Source: Fimenecus sp045543095
Lineage (GTDB): Bacteria; Bacillota; Clostridia; Oscillospirales; Acutalibacteraceae
NCBI GenBank assembly: GCA_045543095.1
Contig: JAZQMC010000007.1
Coordinates: 1-64,000 of the forward strand
Direction of reading: 5' to 3'
Length of the DNA: 64,000 nucleotides
Under the pieces are notes generated by a model. It was not told the origin of the DNA. It saw only the letters and a program-made list of their open reading frames with translations, and did no database searches. Positions 35,457 to 42,698 of the stretch are shown one piece after another. The translations under genes and the position numbers were made by a program. Each line of letters opens with the position of its first letter. The stretch's first letter is position 1.

Positions 35457-37772
35457 ATGAACAAAAATATGATTTGCAGCAGATGCAAAAAAAATCCTGC
35501 TGTAATTTTCGTTTCTCGTATGGAGGGCGACAAAACTACAAATGAGGGCTATTGTATTAAATGTGCAATGGAGCTTAATATAGGCCCGATTAAACAGATG
35601 ATGGAGAATATGGGTATAACCGAAGACCAACTCGACGATATCACCGAACAGATGGATAGTATGATGGAGAGCATGGGCGAAGATTTTCAGCTCGGCGGTG
35701 CTTCAACATTTCCGTTTATGCAGAACTTGGGTATGATGCCGATGGATGTACCCGAAGAAAACATCAAGGACCTTAACGGTGACGGTAAAAAAACTGCTCC
35801 AAAGAATAAGAAAAAACAAGGCACAAAGAACGATAAAAGAAAAATGCTTTCTCTTTACTGTACTGATTTAACAGGCAGAGCAAGGGATGGTAAGCTTGAC
35901 AGAATTATCGGCAGAGATACTGAAATTGCCCGTGCAGTTCAGATTTTGTGCAGAAGAACAAAGAATAACCCTTGCTTAATCGGTGAACCAGGTGTTGGTA
36001 AAACTGCTATTGCAGAGGGACTTGCACAGCGAATTGCCGAGGGTAATGTTCCTGCAAAACTTATGGATAAGGAAATCCATCTTCTTGATTTAACGGCACT
36101 TGTGGCAGGTACACAGTTCCGCGGTCAGTTTGAAAGCCGTATTAAAGGACTTGTTGAAGAAGTTAAGAGTGAGGGAAACATCATTCTCTTTATTGACGAA
36201 GTTCATAACCTTGTGGGTACTGGTGACGCAGAAGGCTCAATGAATGCGGCAAATATCTTGAAGCCTGCACTTTCTCGTGGCGAAATTCAGGTTATTGGTG
36301 CAACAACATTCAATGAATACCGTAAGCATATCGAAAAGGATGCTGCTCTTGAACGTCGTTTCCAGCCTGTAAAGGTTGAAGAGCCATCAATTGACGATAC
36401 ATTTAGAATGCTTGTGGGCATTAAGGGTTATTATGAACTTTTCCACCGTGTACAGATAAGCGATAATCTTGTATATAAGGCAGTAACACTTTCTGAAAGA
36501 TATATTACTGACAGATTTTTACCCGATAAGGCAATTGACCTTCTTGACGAGGCTTGTACTTGTGCAAATCTTCGTAATAAAGCAATAAGTGAAAACGAAA
36601 TCAACGAAAAGAAGATAGAAACTCTCAAAAAAGAACTTGAAGAGTTGGAAGAAAAGATTGCAAATCCTGAAAAGGATGAGGATTTAAACCCTGTTTATGA
36701 AGATCTTTATAAAACTAAGGGTGAACTTTCTGTCTGCGAGGCAAAGGCTCCTGAATTACAGGAAAAAGCAAAGGATAACAATGTGACCGAGGAAGATTTG
36801 GCAAAGGTTATCAACCTCTGGACAGGTATTCCCGCAACAAAGGTTGTAGAAGGGGACGTAAACCGATTAAAAGGTCTTGAAAACAGACTTATGGAAAAAG
36901 TAATCGGTCAGGATGAGGCTGTAACACTTGTTGCAAATGCAATCAAACGCAGCAGAATTCAGTTGACACTCCAAAAACGTCCTGCATCATTCATTTTTGT
37001 AGGTCCTACCGGTGTTGGTAAAACTGAACTTGTAAAACAACTTTCAATGGAGCTTTTTGACACTCCCGAAACACTTATCCGTCTAGATATGAGCGAGTTT
37101 ATGGAGAAACATTCCGTTTCCCGTCTGATTGGTTCACCTCCCGGATACGTTGGCTATGACGAAGCAGGTCAGCTTACAGAAAAGGTAAGAAGAAAGCCGT
37201 ATTCAATCATTCTTTTTGACGAAATTGAAAAAGCACATCCCGATGTTATGAATATTCTTCTTCAGATTCTTGATGAAGGCAAAACAAATGATGCTCACGG
37301 CAGAACAGTAAGTTTTGCAAACACAGTTATCATTATGACATCAAATGCAGGTAGTCAGAAAGCCGAAACATCATTGGGATTCGGCAAGAGTGCAAAGGAT
37401 ATTTCAAAGGAAAAAGTTCTTAAAGCACTCAATGAATTCTTAAGACCCGAATTTATTGGACGTGTTGATGAGATTGTTGTGTTCAATCCGTTAAGCGAAG
37501 AGGATTACAAGAATATCGCAGTTCTTATGATGAACGAAATGAAAACAGTTCTCAAAGATAAGGGAATTGAATTCGTTTATGACGATAATACACCGTCAGC
37601 AATCGTTTCAAAAATGGACGGTAATGTTCGTGGTGCACGTGATTTGAGAAATGTTATCCGTCGTAATATTGAAGATAAGGTTTCAACTCTTATGATTGAT
37701 AATCTCGGTACAACAATCAACAAAATCCTTGTCACATCAACCGATAACAACATCACAGTAAACTTTGAGTAA
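35457..37772 (+). CDS. Clp AAA+ ATPase with N-terminal zinc finger (ClpE-like)
   Basis: 771 aa. An N-terminal zinc finger with C7-x2-C10 and C33-x2-C36 replaces the ClpC N-domain, as in ClpE. Two AAA+ modules: Walker A GEPGVGKT at about residue 176 and GPTGVGKT at about 516, with FIDEVH and LFDEIEKAH as Walker B. A short coiled-coil M-domain (KKIETLKKELEELEEKI) lies between. Such unfoldases feed ClpP or refold proteins under stress. No CtsR box was found near it; it is downstream of pgsA without its own clear promoter. ClpP-binding loop not confidently seen. Confidence 0.88.
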   Translation: MNKNMICSRCKKNPAVIFVSRMEGDKTTNEGYCIKCAMELNIGPIKQMMENMGITEDQLDDITEQMDSMMESMGEDFQLGGASTFPFMQNLGMMPMDVPEENIKDLNGDGKKTAPKNKKKQGTKNDKRKMLSLYCTDLTGRARDGKLDRIIGRDTEIARAVQILCRRTKNNPCLIGEPGVGKTAIAEGLAQRIAEGNVPAKLMDKEIHLLDLTALVAGTQFRGQFESRIKGLVEEVKSEGNIILFIDEVHNLVGTGDAEGSMNAANILKPALSRGEIQVIGATTFNEYRKHIEKDAALERRFQPVKVEEPSIDDTFRMLVGIKGYYELFHRVQISDNLVYKAVTLSERYITDRFLPDKAIDLLDEACTCANLRNKAISENEINEKKIETLKKELEELEEKIANPEKDEDLNPVYEDLYKTKGELSVCEAKAPELQEKAKDNNVTEEDLAKVINLWTGIPATKVVEGDVNRLKGLENRLMEKVIGQDEAVTLVANAIKRSRIQLTLQKRPASFIFVGPTGVGKTELVKQLSMELFDTPETLIRLDMSEFMEKHSVSRLIGSPPGYVGYDEAGQLTEKVRRKPYSIILFDEIEKAHPDVMNILLQILDEGKTNDAHGRTVSFANTVIIMTSNAGSQKAETSLGFGKSAKDISKEKVLKALNEFLRPEFIGRVDEIVVFNPLSEEDYKNIAVLMMNEMKTVLKDKGIEFVYDDNTPSAIVSKMDGNVRGARDLRNVIRRNIEDKVSTLMIDNLGTTINKILVTSTDNNITVNFE

Positions 37773-37784
37773 AAATATTCCTTG

Positions 37785-37840
37785 CCTCCCTCTAACGAGG
37801 GAGGTGGCATTTTCGCAAGAAAATGACGGAGGGAGAGATA
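37785..37840 (+). repeat. Double-hairpin repeat carrying the RBS of the CPCC gene
   Basis: CCTCCCTC (37785-37792)-taac-GAGGGAGG (37797-37804), then CATTTTC (37808-37814)-gcaa-GAAAATG (37819-37825), then GGAGGGAGAG (37828-37837) 6 nt before the ATG of the CPCC gene. The first arm CTCCCTC could pair either with GAGGGAGG or with the downstream GGAGGGAG Shine-Dalgarno. From memory this sequence type recurs in gut Clostridia genomes, so it is probably a dispersed repeat. Confidence 0.7.
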
Positions 37841-37843
37841 TAA

Positions 37844-38089
37844 ATGACTGAGAAATATAAATGTCCTTGTTGCAATCATAATACAATGAGTAATGATGAC
37901 TCTTTAATGTATGATATTTGTCCTGTTTGTTATTGGGAAAATGACCCTATTCAAAATATTGATGAAAATTTTATTGGTGGAGCAAATAAGGTGAGTTTAG
38001 CACAAGCACGAAAAAATTATATAGAATTTGGTGCAAGCTCAATAGAATTTTTAAACAAAGTCCGTAAACCTTTGGATAATGAAATGTAA
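37844..38089 (+). CDS. CPCC family cysteine-rich protein
   Basis: 81 aa. The N-terminal KCPCCNHNTM (C7, C9, C10) and ICPVCYWENDP (second Cys pair near residues 27-30) define the Cys-rich CPCC family, thought to bind zinc; function unknown. NKVSLAQARKNYIEFGAS is the conserved C-terminal block. Its RBS GGAGGGAGAG is supplied by the repeat just upstream, so the gene may have been inserted with, or captured by, the repeat. The GH43-like gene starts 18 nt later. Confidence 0.82.
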   Translation: MTEKYKCPCCNHNTMSNDDSLMYDICPVCYWENDPIQNIDENFIGGANKVSLAQARKNYIEFGASSIEFLNKVRKPLDNEM

Positions 38090-38107
38090 CTATACGGAGG
38101 CATATTT

Positions 38108-39013
38108 ATGTTCGCAACTCCTGCAAAATCTAAAAGCGGTAAATATCTTTTCTGCTATTTCGTAGGCAATGAACCACACGAAGAGCGAATTCACTTCGCC
38201 GTGAGTGAAGATGGTTACAACTTCACCGCACTCAATAACAATGAGCCTGTAATAATTCAGACCAAGGGCAAAAAATGTGTCCGTGACCCATATATTTTCA
38301 AAGGAGAAGACGATTTTTATTACATAATCGGTACGGATATGAAATGTACTGAGGGCTGGACCTCAAATCACGCACTTATTACTTGGAAATCAAAAGATTT
38401 AGTTACTTGGACTGACGAAACTATTATTGATATTCGTGATTTTGGTGGCGAATTCCAAAATACCACAAGAGCGTGGGCACCGCAGGCAATCTGGGACGAA
38501 AATGAGCAGAAATATATGATTTATTGGGCACATTCAACCCTCGAAAATGATGTTGCAGGAATGTATTATGCTCATTCAAGCGATATGAAAACAATGACTG
38601 AGCCTAAACCTTTGTATATCCGTGAGAATATACAGACAATCGACGGTGATATTGCTTACAATAAAGAAAATGAAATGTATTATCTTTATTTTAAGCACGA
38701 TGAAGACCAGACTATTGCATACGTAAAATCCAAAAATCTCACAGGTCCTTATGAGGATAACTCGGTGGTTGTGTCACTTGCAAAAACAGGGGTAGAGGGT
38801 AGCGAAATCTATAATATTACGGGCACAGACCAGTGGGTAATGATTATGGATGAATACGGCACAGACCGTTTCTTTATGCAGCAAACTACCGACTTTGAAA
38901 ACTTCAAAGCAGTTAAACCCGAAGATTATTCAATGCAATTCAATCCACGCCACGGCTCTGTTGTCGCTATATCCGACGAAGACTACGAAAATCTCATAAA
39001 AGCATTTAAGTGA
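38108..39013 (+). CDS. GH43-like five-bladed propeller glycosidase
   Basis: 301 aa, no signal peptide, therefore cytoplasmic. VRDPYIFKGEDDFYYIIGTD and WAPQAIWDENEQKYMIYWA (cited in part) are the blade motifs of GH43/clan F enzymes acting on arabinosides, xylosides or galactans; EGSEIYNI near residue 235 is a plausible catalytic acid blade. The N-terminus begins directly in blade one (GKYLFCYFVGNEP) and I do not see the usual first catalytic Asp, so activity is uncertain. RBS ACGGAGGC before ATG. It lies between a CPCC gene and an unknown membrane gene, with no sugar transporter beside it. Confidence 0.75.
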   Translation: MFATPAKSKSGKYLFCYFVGNEPHEERIHFAVSEDGYNFTALNNNEPVIIQTKGKKCVRDPYIFKGEDDFYYIIGTDMKCTEGWTSNHALITWKSKDLVTWTDETIIDIRDFGGEFQNTTRAWAPQAIWDENEQKYMIYWAHSTLENDVAGMYYAHSSDMKTMTEPKPLYIRENIQTIDGDIAYNKENEMYYLYFKHDEDQTIAYVKSKNLTGPYEDNSVVVSLAKTGVEGSEIYNITGTDQWVMIMDEYGTDRFFMQQTTDFENFKAVKPEDYSMQFNPRHGSVVAISDEDYENLIKAFK

Positions 39014-39027
39014 TTTGAGGTGTTTTT

Positions 39028-40104
39028 TTGGAAAAAATAAATATTTTTATAATTGTTTATTTTATAACTTTTGCAGTTGTTGATTTCATAATATATGTTA
39101 TACTTGCAAAATATCTATATATGAGTGGCGGAGCAACACGAGAAGATGTTAAACTTTATTTGAGTGAGCAGGGGGGAAATGGTCAAAGAAGATTAGTAGA
39201 GTGGCTACGACACCGAACACCGCAACCCGCTATGTTTGAAGCTATGTTCCGTGTGTGTTCTGTTTTAACCGGAGTTGCATTTTTTTCATCGACTCTCATA
39301 ATGATTCTTAATATATACAAAGACACAACCGTTATTATTGTGTGTGCCGTTGCAGTTGCTGTAATAAGCATTGCTACCGCATTGTATGGCTTTTTATATT
39401 CTAAAAAGGTAAAAGAAACTTTTGCCTCTTATTTTGACAGCTCACGCTATAGACCTTATACCGGCGAAATCTTGTCAGAATATATAGAGAGTGAAGCCGA
39501 GTTATATGAAGTGACTGAAAGACCTACAGTAAGTTTTACACAGGCGGAAAAGGAAAAGGTTGATAAACAGGTTAAATACGGACAACAAATCGCGATTTTC
39601 ATAGTGTTTGTAATAATTCTATCCATACCTATTATTTCTTTGAATCAAAGTAGAACTAATAATAAAAATGATGAACAAACTCAATCGGTACAACCAATAA
39701 CAGGAATAAGTAATGTGCAAGATGTTCTTGAACCTTTAGGTATTTCAACTTATAATGCATACGAGGATGCTCAAAGGCTTTCTTCTGATTTTAAATATTT
39801 TTATTGCATTGCAGAAAAAGGGGAGGGGCATTATTTTGGATATTATGAATTGGATAGTGCAGAGAGTGCTACTGAACTTCAAAAAATGATTAAAGCAAAA
39901 ATTATAAATGATTATAATGAGGAAAGTTTTGACGGGCAAGAAGAAATAAATGAGAAATTTACTATGTATTCTTATGAGTCAGAGGATATCTATGCCGTGT
40001 CAATTTGTTGTAACAAGAGCGTAATTTATGCGTATAGTGACCAATTTGACAAAGTATGGCTCAAATCACTTTTAAATGATTTAGGTTATCTTAAAGAGTT
40101 TTAA
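39028..40104 (+). CDS. Membrane protein of unknown function
   Basis: 358 aa from TTG 39028 (GAGGTG 5 nt upstream). Hydrophobic helices at about residues 6-28, 75-96, 98-118 and 187-206. The first loop carries YLYMSGGATREDVKLYLSEQ (a short amphipathic motif) and RRLVEWLRHRTPQP. The C-terminal 150 residues are soluble, after the last helix, with a mixed alpha/beta profile and two adjacent Cys (SICCNKS). Not recognised. It is AT-richer than its upstream neighbours and ends before a diverged palindromic repeat. Confidence 0.6.
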   Translation: MEKINIFIIVYFITFAVVDFIIYVILAKYLYMSGGATREDVKLYLSEQGGNGQRRLVEWLRHRTPQPAMFEAMFRVCSVLTGVAFFSSTLIMILNIYKDTTVIIVCAVAVAVISIATALYGFLYSKKVKETFASYFDSSRYRPYTGEILSEYIESEAELYEVTERPTVSFTQAEKEKVDKQVKYGQQIAIFIVFVIILSIPIISLNQSRTNNKNDEQTQSVQPITGISNVQDVLEPLGISTYNAYEDAQRLSSDFKYFYCIAEKGEGHYFGYYELDSAESATELQKMIKAKIINDYNEESFDGQEEINEKFTMYSYESEDIYAVSICCNKSVIYAYSDQFDKVWLKSLLNDLGYLKEF

Positions 40105-40122
40105 CCCTTTGTAATAACAGTA

Positions 40123-40150
40123 GGGTGGAGATTTCTCCCGCCGTAAAATT
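40123..40150 (+). terminator. Diverged GGCGGG-type palindrome (copy 3)
   Basis: AGTAGGGTGGAGA / TCTCCCGCCGT with one bulge, the same GTAGGG...CCGCCG frame as copies at 21413 and 58065, then AAAATTCTTTTAATT. It probably ends the 39028 transcript. Confidence 0.5.
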
Positions 40151-40185
40151 CTTTTAATTATTTCAAAATAAACCCTAAAAATATG

Positions 40186-40214
40186 TTGACAAAAAACACT
40201 CTTTATGATAAAAT
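40186..40214 (+). promoter_or_regulatory. Promoter of the tRNA cluster
   Basis: TTGACA (40186-40191), 17-nt spacer, TAAAAT (40209-40214), 18 nt before tRNA-Gly. Confidence 0.8.
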
Positions 40215-40232
40215 AATCAGCGTCGTTTGAAC

Positions 40233-40306
40233 GCGGGTGTAGTTCAATGGTAGAATCCCAGCCTTCCAAGCTGGTCGTGTGGGTTCGATTCCCATCACCC
40301 GCTCCA
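40233..40306 (+). tRNA. tRNA-Gly (anticodon TCC)
   Basis: Acceptor GCGGGTG/CACCCGC, anticodon loop CTTCCAA, T-loop TTCGATT, CCA encoded. First of four tandem tRNAs, directly behind the promoter. Confidence 0.97.
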
Positions 40307-40309
40307 TAT

Positions 40310-40386
40310 GCGCTGATAGCTCAGTTGGATAGAGCATCTGCCTTCTAAGCAGAGGGTCGGGGGTTCGAATCCCTTTCAGCGTGCCA
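40310..40386 (+). tRNA. tRNA-Arg (anticodon TCT)
   Basis: Acceptor GCGCTGA/TCAGCGT, D-arm GCTC/GAGC, anticodon loop CTTCTAA, T-loop TTCGAAT, discriminator G and encoded CCA. Three nt after tRNA-Gly. It reads AGA/AGG. Confidence 0.97.
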
Positions 40387-40389
40387 AGT

Positions 40390-40419
40390 CAGCGTAGCGG
40401 GTTTTTAGCTTTTACGCTG
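40390..40419 (+). other. Inverted repeat between tRNA-Arg and tRNA-His
   Basis: CAGCGTA (40390-40396) / TACGCTG (40413-40419), with an inner AGC/GCT that could extend it. The left arm repeats the tRNA-Arg acceptor strand TCAGCGT (40376-40382). It may be a processing hairpin or alternative partner; it has no T-run. Confidence 0.45.
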
Positions 40420-40427
40420 GCATATAT

Positions 40428-40505
40428 GGTGGGTATAGCTTAGTTGGTTAAAGCGCCAGTTTGTGGCACTGGAGACCGACGGTACGAATCCGACTATCCA
40501 CCCCA
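40428..40505 (+). tRNA. tRNA-His (anticodon GTG), atypical T-arm
   Basis: Eight-bp acceptor including G-1:C73 (GGTGGGTA / TATCCACC) is the His-tRNA identity mark; anticodon loop TTGTGGC; CCA encoded. The T-stem GACGG/CCGAC has an A50-A64 mismatch and the T-loop is TACGAAT, with A where the universal U55 should be. Otherwise complete, in a co-transcribed cluster. Confidence 0.85.
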
Positions 40506-40507
40506 CT

Positions 40508-40545
40508 AAAAACTCCGCCGAAACAAAAAAGGCGGAGTTTTGTTT
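40508..40545 (+). terminator. Terminator after tRNA-His
   Basis: AAACTCCGCC / GGCGGAGTTT stem with an 11-nt loop, followed by TGTTT. Only 14 nt before tRNA-Gln, so it may attenuate rather than fully stop transcription. Confidence 0.75.
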
Positions 40546-40559
40546 ATAAAATTAAATAT

Positions 40560-40634
40560 TGGGGTGTCGTCAAGCGGTAAGACACAGCACTTTGACTGCT
40601 GCATTCGTAGGTTCGAATCCTGCCACCCCAGCCA
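40560..40634 (+). tRNA. tRNA-Gln (anticodon TTG)
   Basis: Acceptor TGGGGTG/CACCCCA, anticodon loop CTTTGAC, T-arm GTAGG-TTCGAAT-CCTGC, discriminator G and encoded CCA. No separate promoter seen. Confidence 0.96.
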
Positions 40635-40636
40635 AG

Positions 40637-40665
40637 AAAAAGCACTTCTTCGGAAGTGCTTTTTC
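40637..40665 (+). terminator. UUCG-loop terminator after tRNA-Gln
   Basis: AAAAAGCACTTC-TTCG-GAAGTGCTTTTT, perfect 12-bp stem with a stable TTCG tetraloop and a T5 tail. Confidence 0.9.
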
Positions 40666-40667
40666 AA

Positions 40668-40835
40668 TGAAATTCGCCTTGCAGCGAGTGAAATAGCTTC
40701 GCTATGAAATACGCTAACGCGTATGAAATATTTGCTTCGCAAATATTAAAAGGCGAAGTTTATTTCACATTTTTGCAATAGCAAAAATATTTCATAATCC
40801 GTAAGGATTATTTCATATTGCGTAGCAATATTTCA
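40668..40835 (+). repeat. Array of tandem small hairpins with TGAAAT / ATTTCA boxes
   Basis: Four TGAAAT boxes (40668, 40689, 40705, 40724) then four inverted ATTTCA boxes (40762, 40789, 40810, 40830). Between boxes sit perfect palindromes of different sequence: TAGC-ttc-GCTA, TACGC-taac-GCGTA, AATATTTGC-ttc-GCAAATATT, ATTTTTGC-aata-GCAAAAAT, TAATCC-gtaa-GGATTA, TATTGC-gta-GCAATA, plus a weaker TCGC/GCGA. Outer arms TGAAATTCGCCTT (40668-40680) and AAGGCGAA..TTTCA (40750-40767) also pair. No ORF. Confidence 0.85.
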
Positions 40836-40872
40836 TTAAAATTACATTGTTGCTAATTTGACCTGTAAACAC

Positions 40873-40914
40873 AAATAACAGTTTCGACCTTTAGGTTGGA
40901 ACTGTTATTTTTTT
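40873..40914. terminator. Strong bidirectional hairpin between tRNA region and ZIP gene
   Basis: AAATAACAGTTTCGACC / GGTTGGAACTGTTATTT, 17-bp stem with two G-U pairs on a TTTA loop and T-runs on both strands. Lies 7 nt past the stop of the minus-strand ZIP gene. Confidence 0.85.
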
Positions 40915-40919
40915 AAAAT

Positions 40920-41723
40920 TCACCCCAACATTACATCCAACAACATCATAGTTGAAAAGCCAAGAATAATCCCCGTTGTTGCGAAATATGGTTGAGCCTG
41001 CTGATTCTTTTGACATTCGGGTATCAATTCGTGTACGGCTACCAATATCATTGCTCCCGCTGCAAATGAGAGTGCATAGGGGAGAATTGACTCCACATAA
41101 ACTACGAGCATTGCCCCCAATACACCGGCAATTGGTTCAACCATAGCAGATGCCTGACCGTATAAAAAGCACTTTTTTCTTGAATATCCCTCGCGTCTTA
41201 AAGGTACGGATACCGCCGCACCCTCGGGGAAATTCTGCAACCCAATTCCAATAGCCACAGAAATTGCCCCCATTAAGCTTTCCGTTGTGTATCCGTTTTC
41301 TTGTAATGCACCGAATGCAACGCCGACGGCTAATCCTTCGGGTATGTTGTGTAGTGTAATAGAGAGAATTAACATAATAATTCGATGTAAGCGTTCATTG
41401 GGTTCTGTCCCCGAATAATTTGCTTTTTTTCTTGAAAATGAAACAATTTTATCCGATGCCCACATAAATAAAGCACCAAAAAGGAACCCGATTGTTGCAA
41501 CTAAATATGCAGGTAGATTTGATGTGTTTTCCGCTCGTTCTATTGCGGGCTGAAGCAAGGACCAAAAGCTTGCCGCAATCATAACACCCGAGGCAAATCC
41601 GAGCATGATATTTAATCCTTTTTGATTAGGCGATTTAAAAAAGACAACAGTAGCCGCACCTAAAGCTGTTACAAACCAAGTGCCAAGGGTTGCTACCAGT
41701 GCCATTATGACAAAAGTATTCAT
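40920..41723 (-). CDS. ZIP family metal transporter (first)
   Basis: 267 aa, about eight hydrophobic helices. The ZIP metal-site helices are visible as LHNIPEGLAVGVAFG (helix 4) and LQNFPEGAAVSVP (helix 5); the second has F instead of the usual I/L. HELIPE near the C-terminus fits the family. It moves divalent metals such as zinc or iron into the cytoplasm. RBS GGGAGGT before ATG. It is divergent from a second, clearly different ZIP gene at 41872 with a 148-bp shared intergenic region. No metalloregulator gene is nearby. Confidence 0.9.
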   Translation of the reverse strand: MNTFVIMALVATLGTWFVTALGAATVVFFKSPNQKGLNIMLGFASGVMIAASFWSLLQPAIERAENTSNLPAYLVATIGFLFGALFMWASDKIVSFSRKKANYSGTEPNERLHRIIMLILSITLHNIPEGLAVGVAFGALQENGYTTESLMGAISVAIGIGLQNFPEGAAVSVPLRREGYSRKKCFLYGQASAMVEPIAGVLGAMLVVYVESILPYALSFAAGAMILVAVHELIPECQKNQQAQPYFATTGIILGFSTMMLLDVMLG

Positions 41724-41812
41724 ATAGTACCTCCCATATCCATTATATTTTCAATAACAAATAGGGTTCGTTCTTTTTGAAGAATATGAAAGAATTGCAG
41801 TAGAAAAATATA

Positions 41813-41841
41813 TTGAAAATTAACTTTAATTTTGTTAATAT
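41813..41841 (+). promoter_or_regulatory. Promoter of the second ZIP gene
   Basis: TTGAAA (41813-41818), 17-nt spacer, TAATAT (41836-41841), 30 nt before the ATG. An AT-rich dyad TTAACTTTAATTTTGTTAA spans the spacer and could be a metalloregulator site (inference). Confidence 0.55.
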
Positions 41842-41871
41842 AAATACAGGAGATATATAGGAGATGATTCT

Positions 41872-42633
41872 ATGCAAATAGCAATTCTAACAGCTTTGGG
41901 TGTCGGTCTTGCTACTGTATTCGGTAGCTTTATCGGTTTTGCACTCAAAAGAATTCCACATAAATTCAATGACATAGTTTTGGGCTTTGCCGCCGGTATA
42001 ATGCTTGCCGCTGCGGTGCTGGGACTTATTGTTCCCGCAATGGAAAGTGTAGATGGTATTGGCGGTCTGCTTGTGGTAATAGCGGGTATAATCTGCGGTG
42101 CACTATTTTTAAGCCTTATGGATAGGGCAGTACCGCACATGCACCAGATTACAGGTGTTGACCGTGAAAAGCACGCTGAAAATTCAATGCATTTAAACCG
42201 AGTAATGCTTTTTGTAATGGCAATAGCAATACATAATCTGCCCGAGGGTATTGCCGCGGGTGTCAGCTTCGGCACAGGTAATATTGCCGACGCGTTGACT
42301 GTTGCGGGCGGTATTGCTTTGCAGAATATCCCTGAGGGTATGGTAATAATTTCGCCAATGCTCAATGCGGGCGTACCTAAAAAGCGAGCCTTTATAATTG
42401 CACTTTGTACAGGTCTTGTTGAAGTTATCGGCACAATGCTCGGGTATTTTGTTGTCAACATTTCTGTGGCAATTCTGCCATTTGCATTGGCTTTTGCGGG
42501 CGGAACAATGCTCTATGTTATAAGTGATGAAATGATACCCGAAACCCATTCCCACGGATTTGAAAAGGGTGCGACTTATTCATTACTTGCAGGCTTTTGC
42601 GTAATGCTCGCAATGGATTTCCTTTTGGGATAA
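41872..42633 (+). CDS. ZIP family metal transporter (second)
   Basis: 253 aa, eight hydrophobic helices. Metal-site helices IHNLPEGIAAGVSFG and LQNIPEGMVIISP match bacterial ZupT/ZIPB-like proteins. The intracellular loop contains PHMHQ, a possible metal-binding His motif, and the C-terminus ETHSHGFEKG adds more His. RBS AGGAGATGAT. It differs from the divergent ZIP at 40920 throughout, so this is not a recent duplication. Followed by a terminator-like hairpin that overlaps the start of sigK. Confidence 0.9.
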   Translation: MQIAILTALGVGLATVFGSFIGFALKRIPHKFNDIVLGFAAGIMLAAAVLGLIVPAMESVDGIGGLLVVIAGIICGALFLSLMDRAVPHMHQITGVDREKHAENSMHLNRVMLFVMAIAIHNLPEGIAAGVSFGTGNIADALTVAGGIALQNIPEGMVIISPMLNAGVPKKRAFIIALCTGLVEVIGTMLGYFVVNISVAILPFALAFAGGTMLYVISDEMIPETHSHGFEKGATYSLLAGFCVMLAMDFLLG

Positions 42634-42665
42634 AATTAAATTTTACGGACTTGCACCTAAAATTG

Positions 42666-42698
42666 CACCTCTGCATATACTGTGCAGAGGTGTTTTTT
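42666..42698 (+). promoter_or_regulatory. Hairpin enclosing the sigK Shine-Dalgarno (terminator-like)
   Basis: CACCTCTGCA (42666-42675) / TGCAGAGGTG (42683-42692), perfect 10-bp stem, then T6 and the sigK ATG at 42699. The right arm contains AGAGGTG, the only RBS of sigK. The structure would both terminate ZIP read-through and hide the RBS. CATATACT (42674-42681) inside it resembles the sigma-E -10 (CATACAnT). Confidence 0.65.

Noticed and set aside
40668..40835. CRISPR array
   Set aside because: The repeated unit is only 6 nt, half of the copies are inverted, and the intervals are palindromic rather than unique spacers. No cas genes are nearby.
40233..40919. Integrated mobile element at the tRNA cluster
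   Set aside because: No integrase, excisionase or att-like long direct repeat was found; the only duplication is a 7-mer.
41835..42461. 208-aa minus-strand frame opposite the second ZIP gene
   Set aside because: Ser/Pro/Ile-rich shadow translation of a hydrophobic gene; no RBS.
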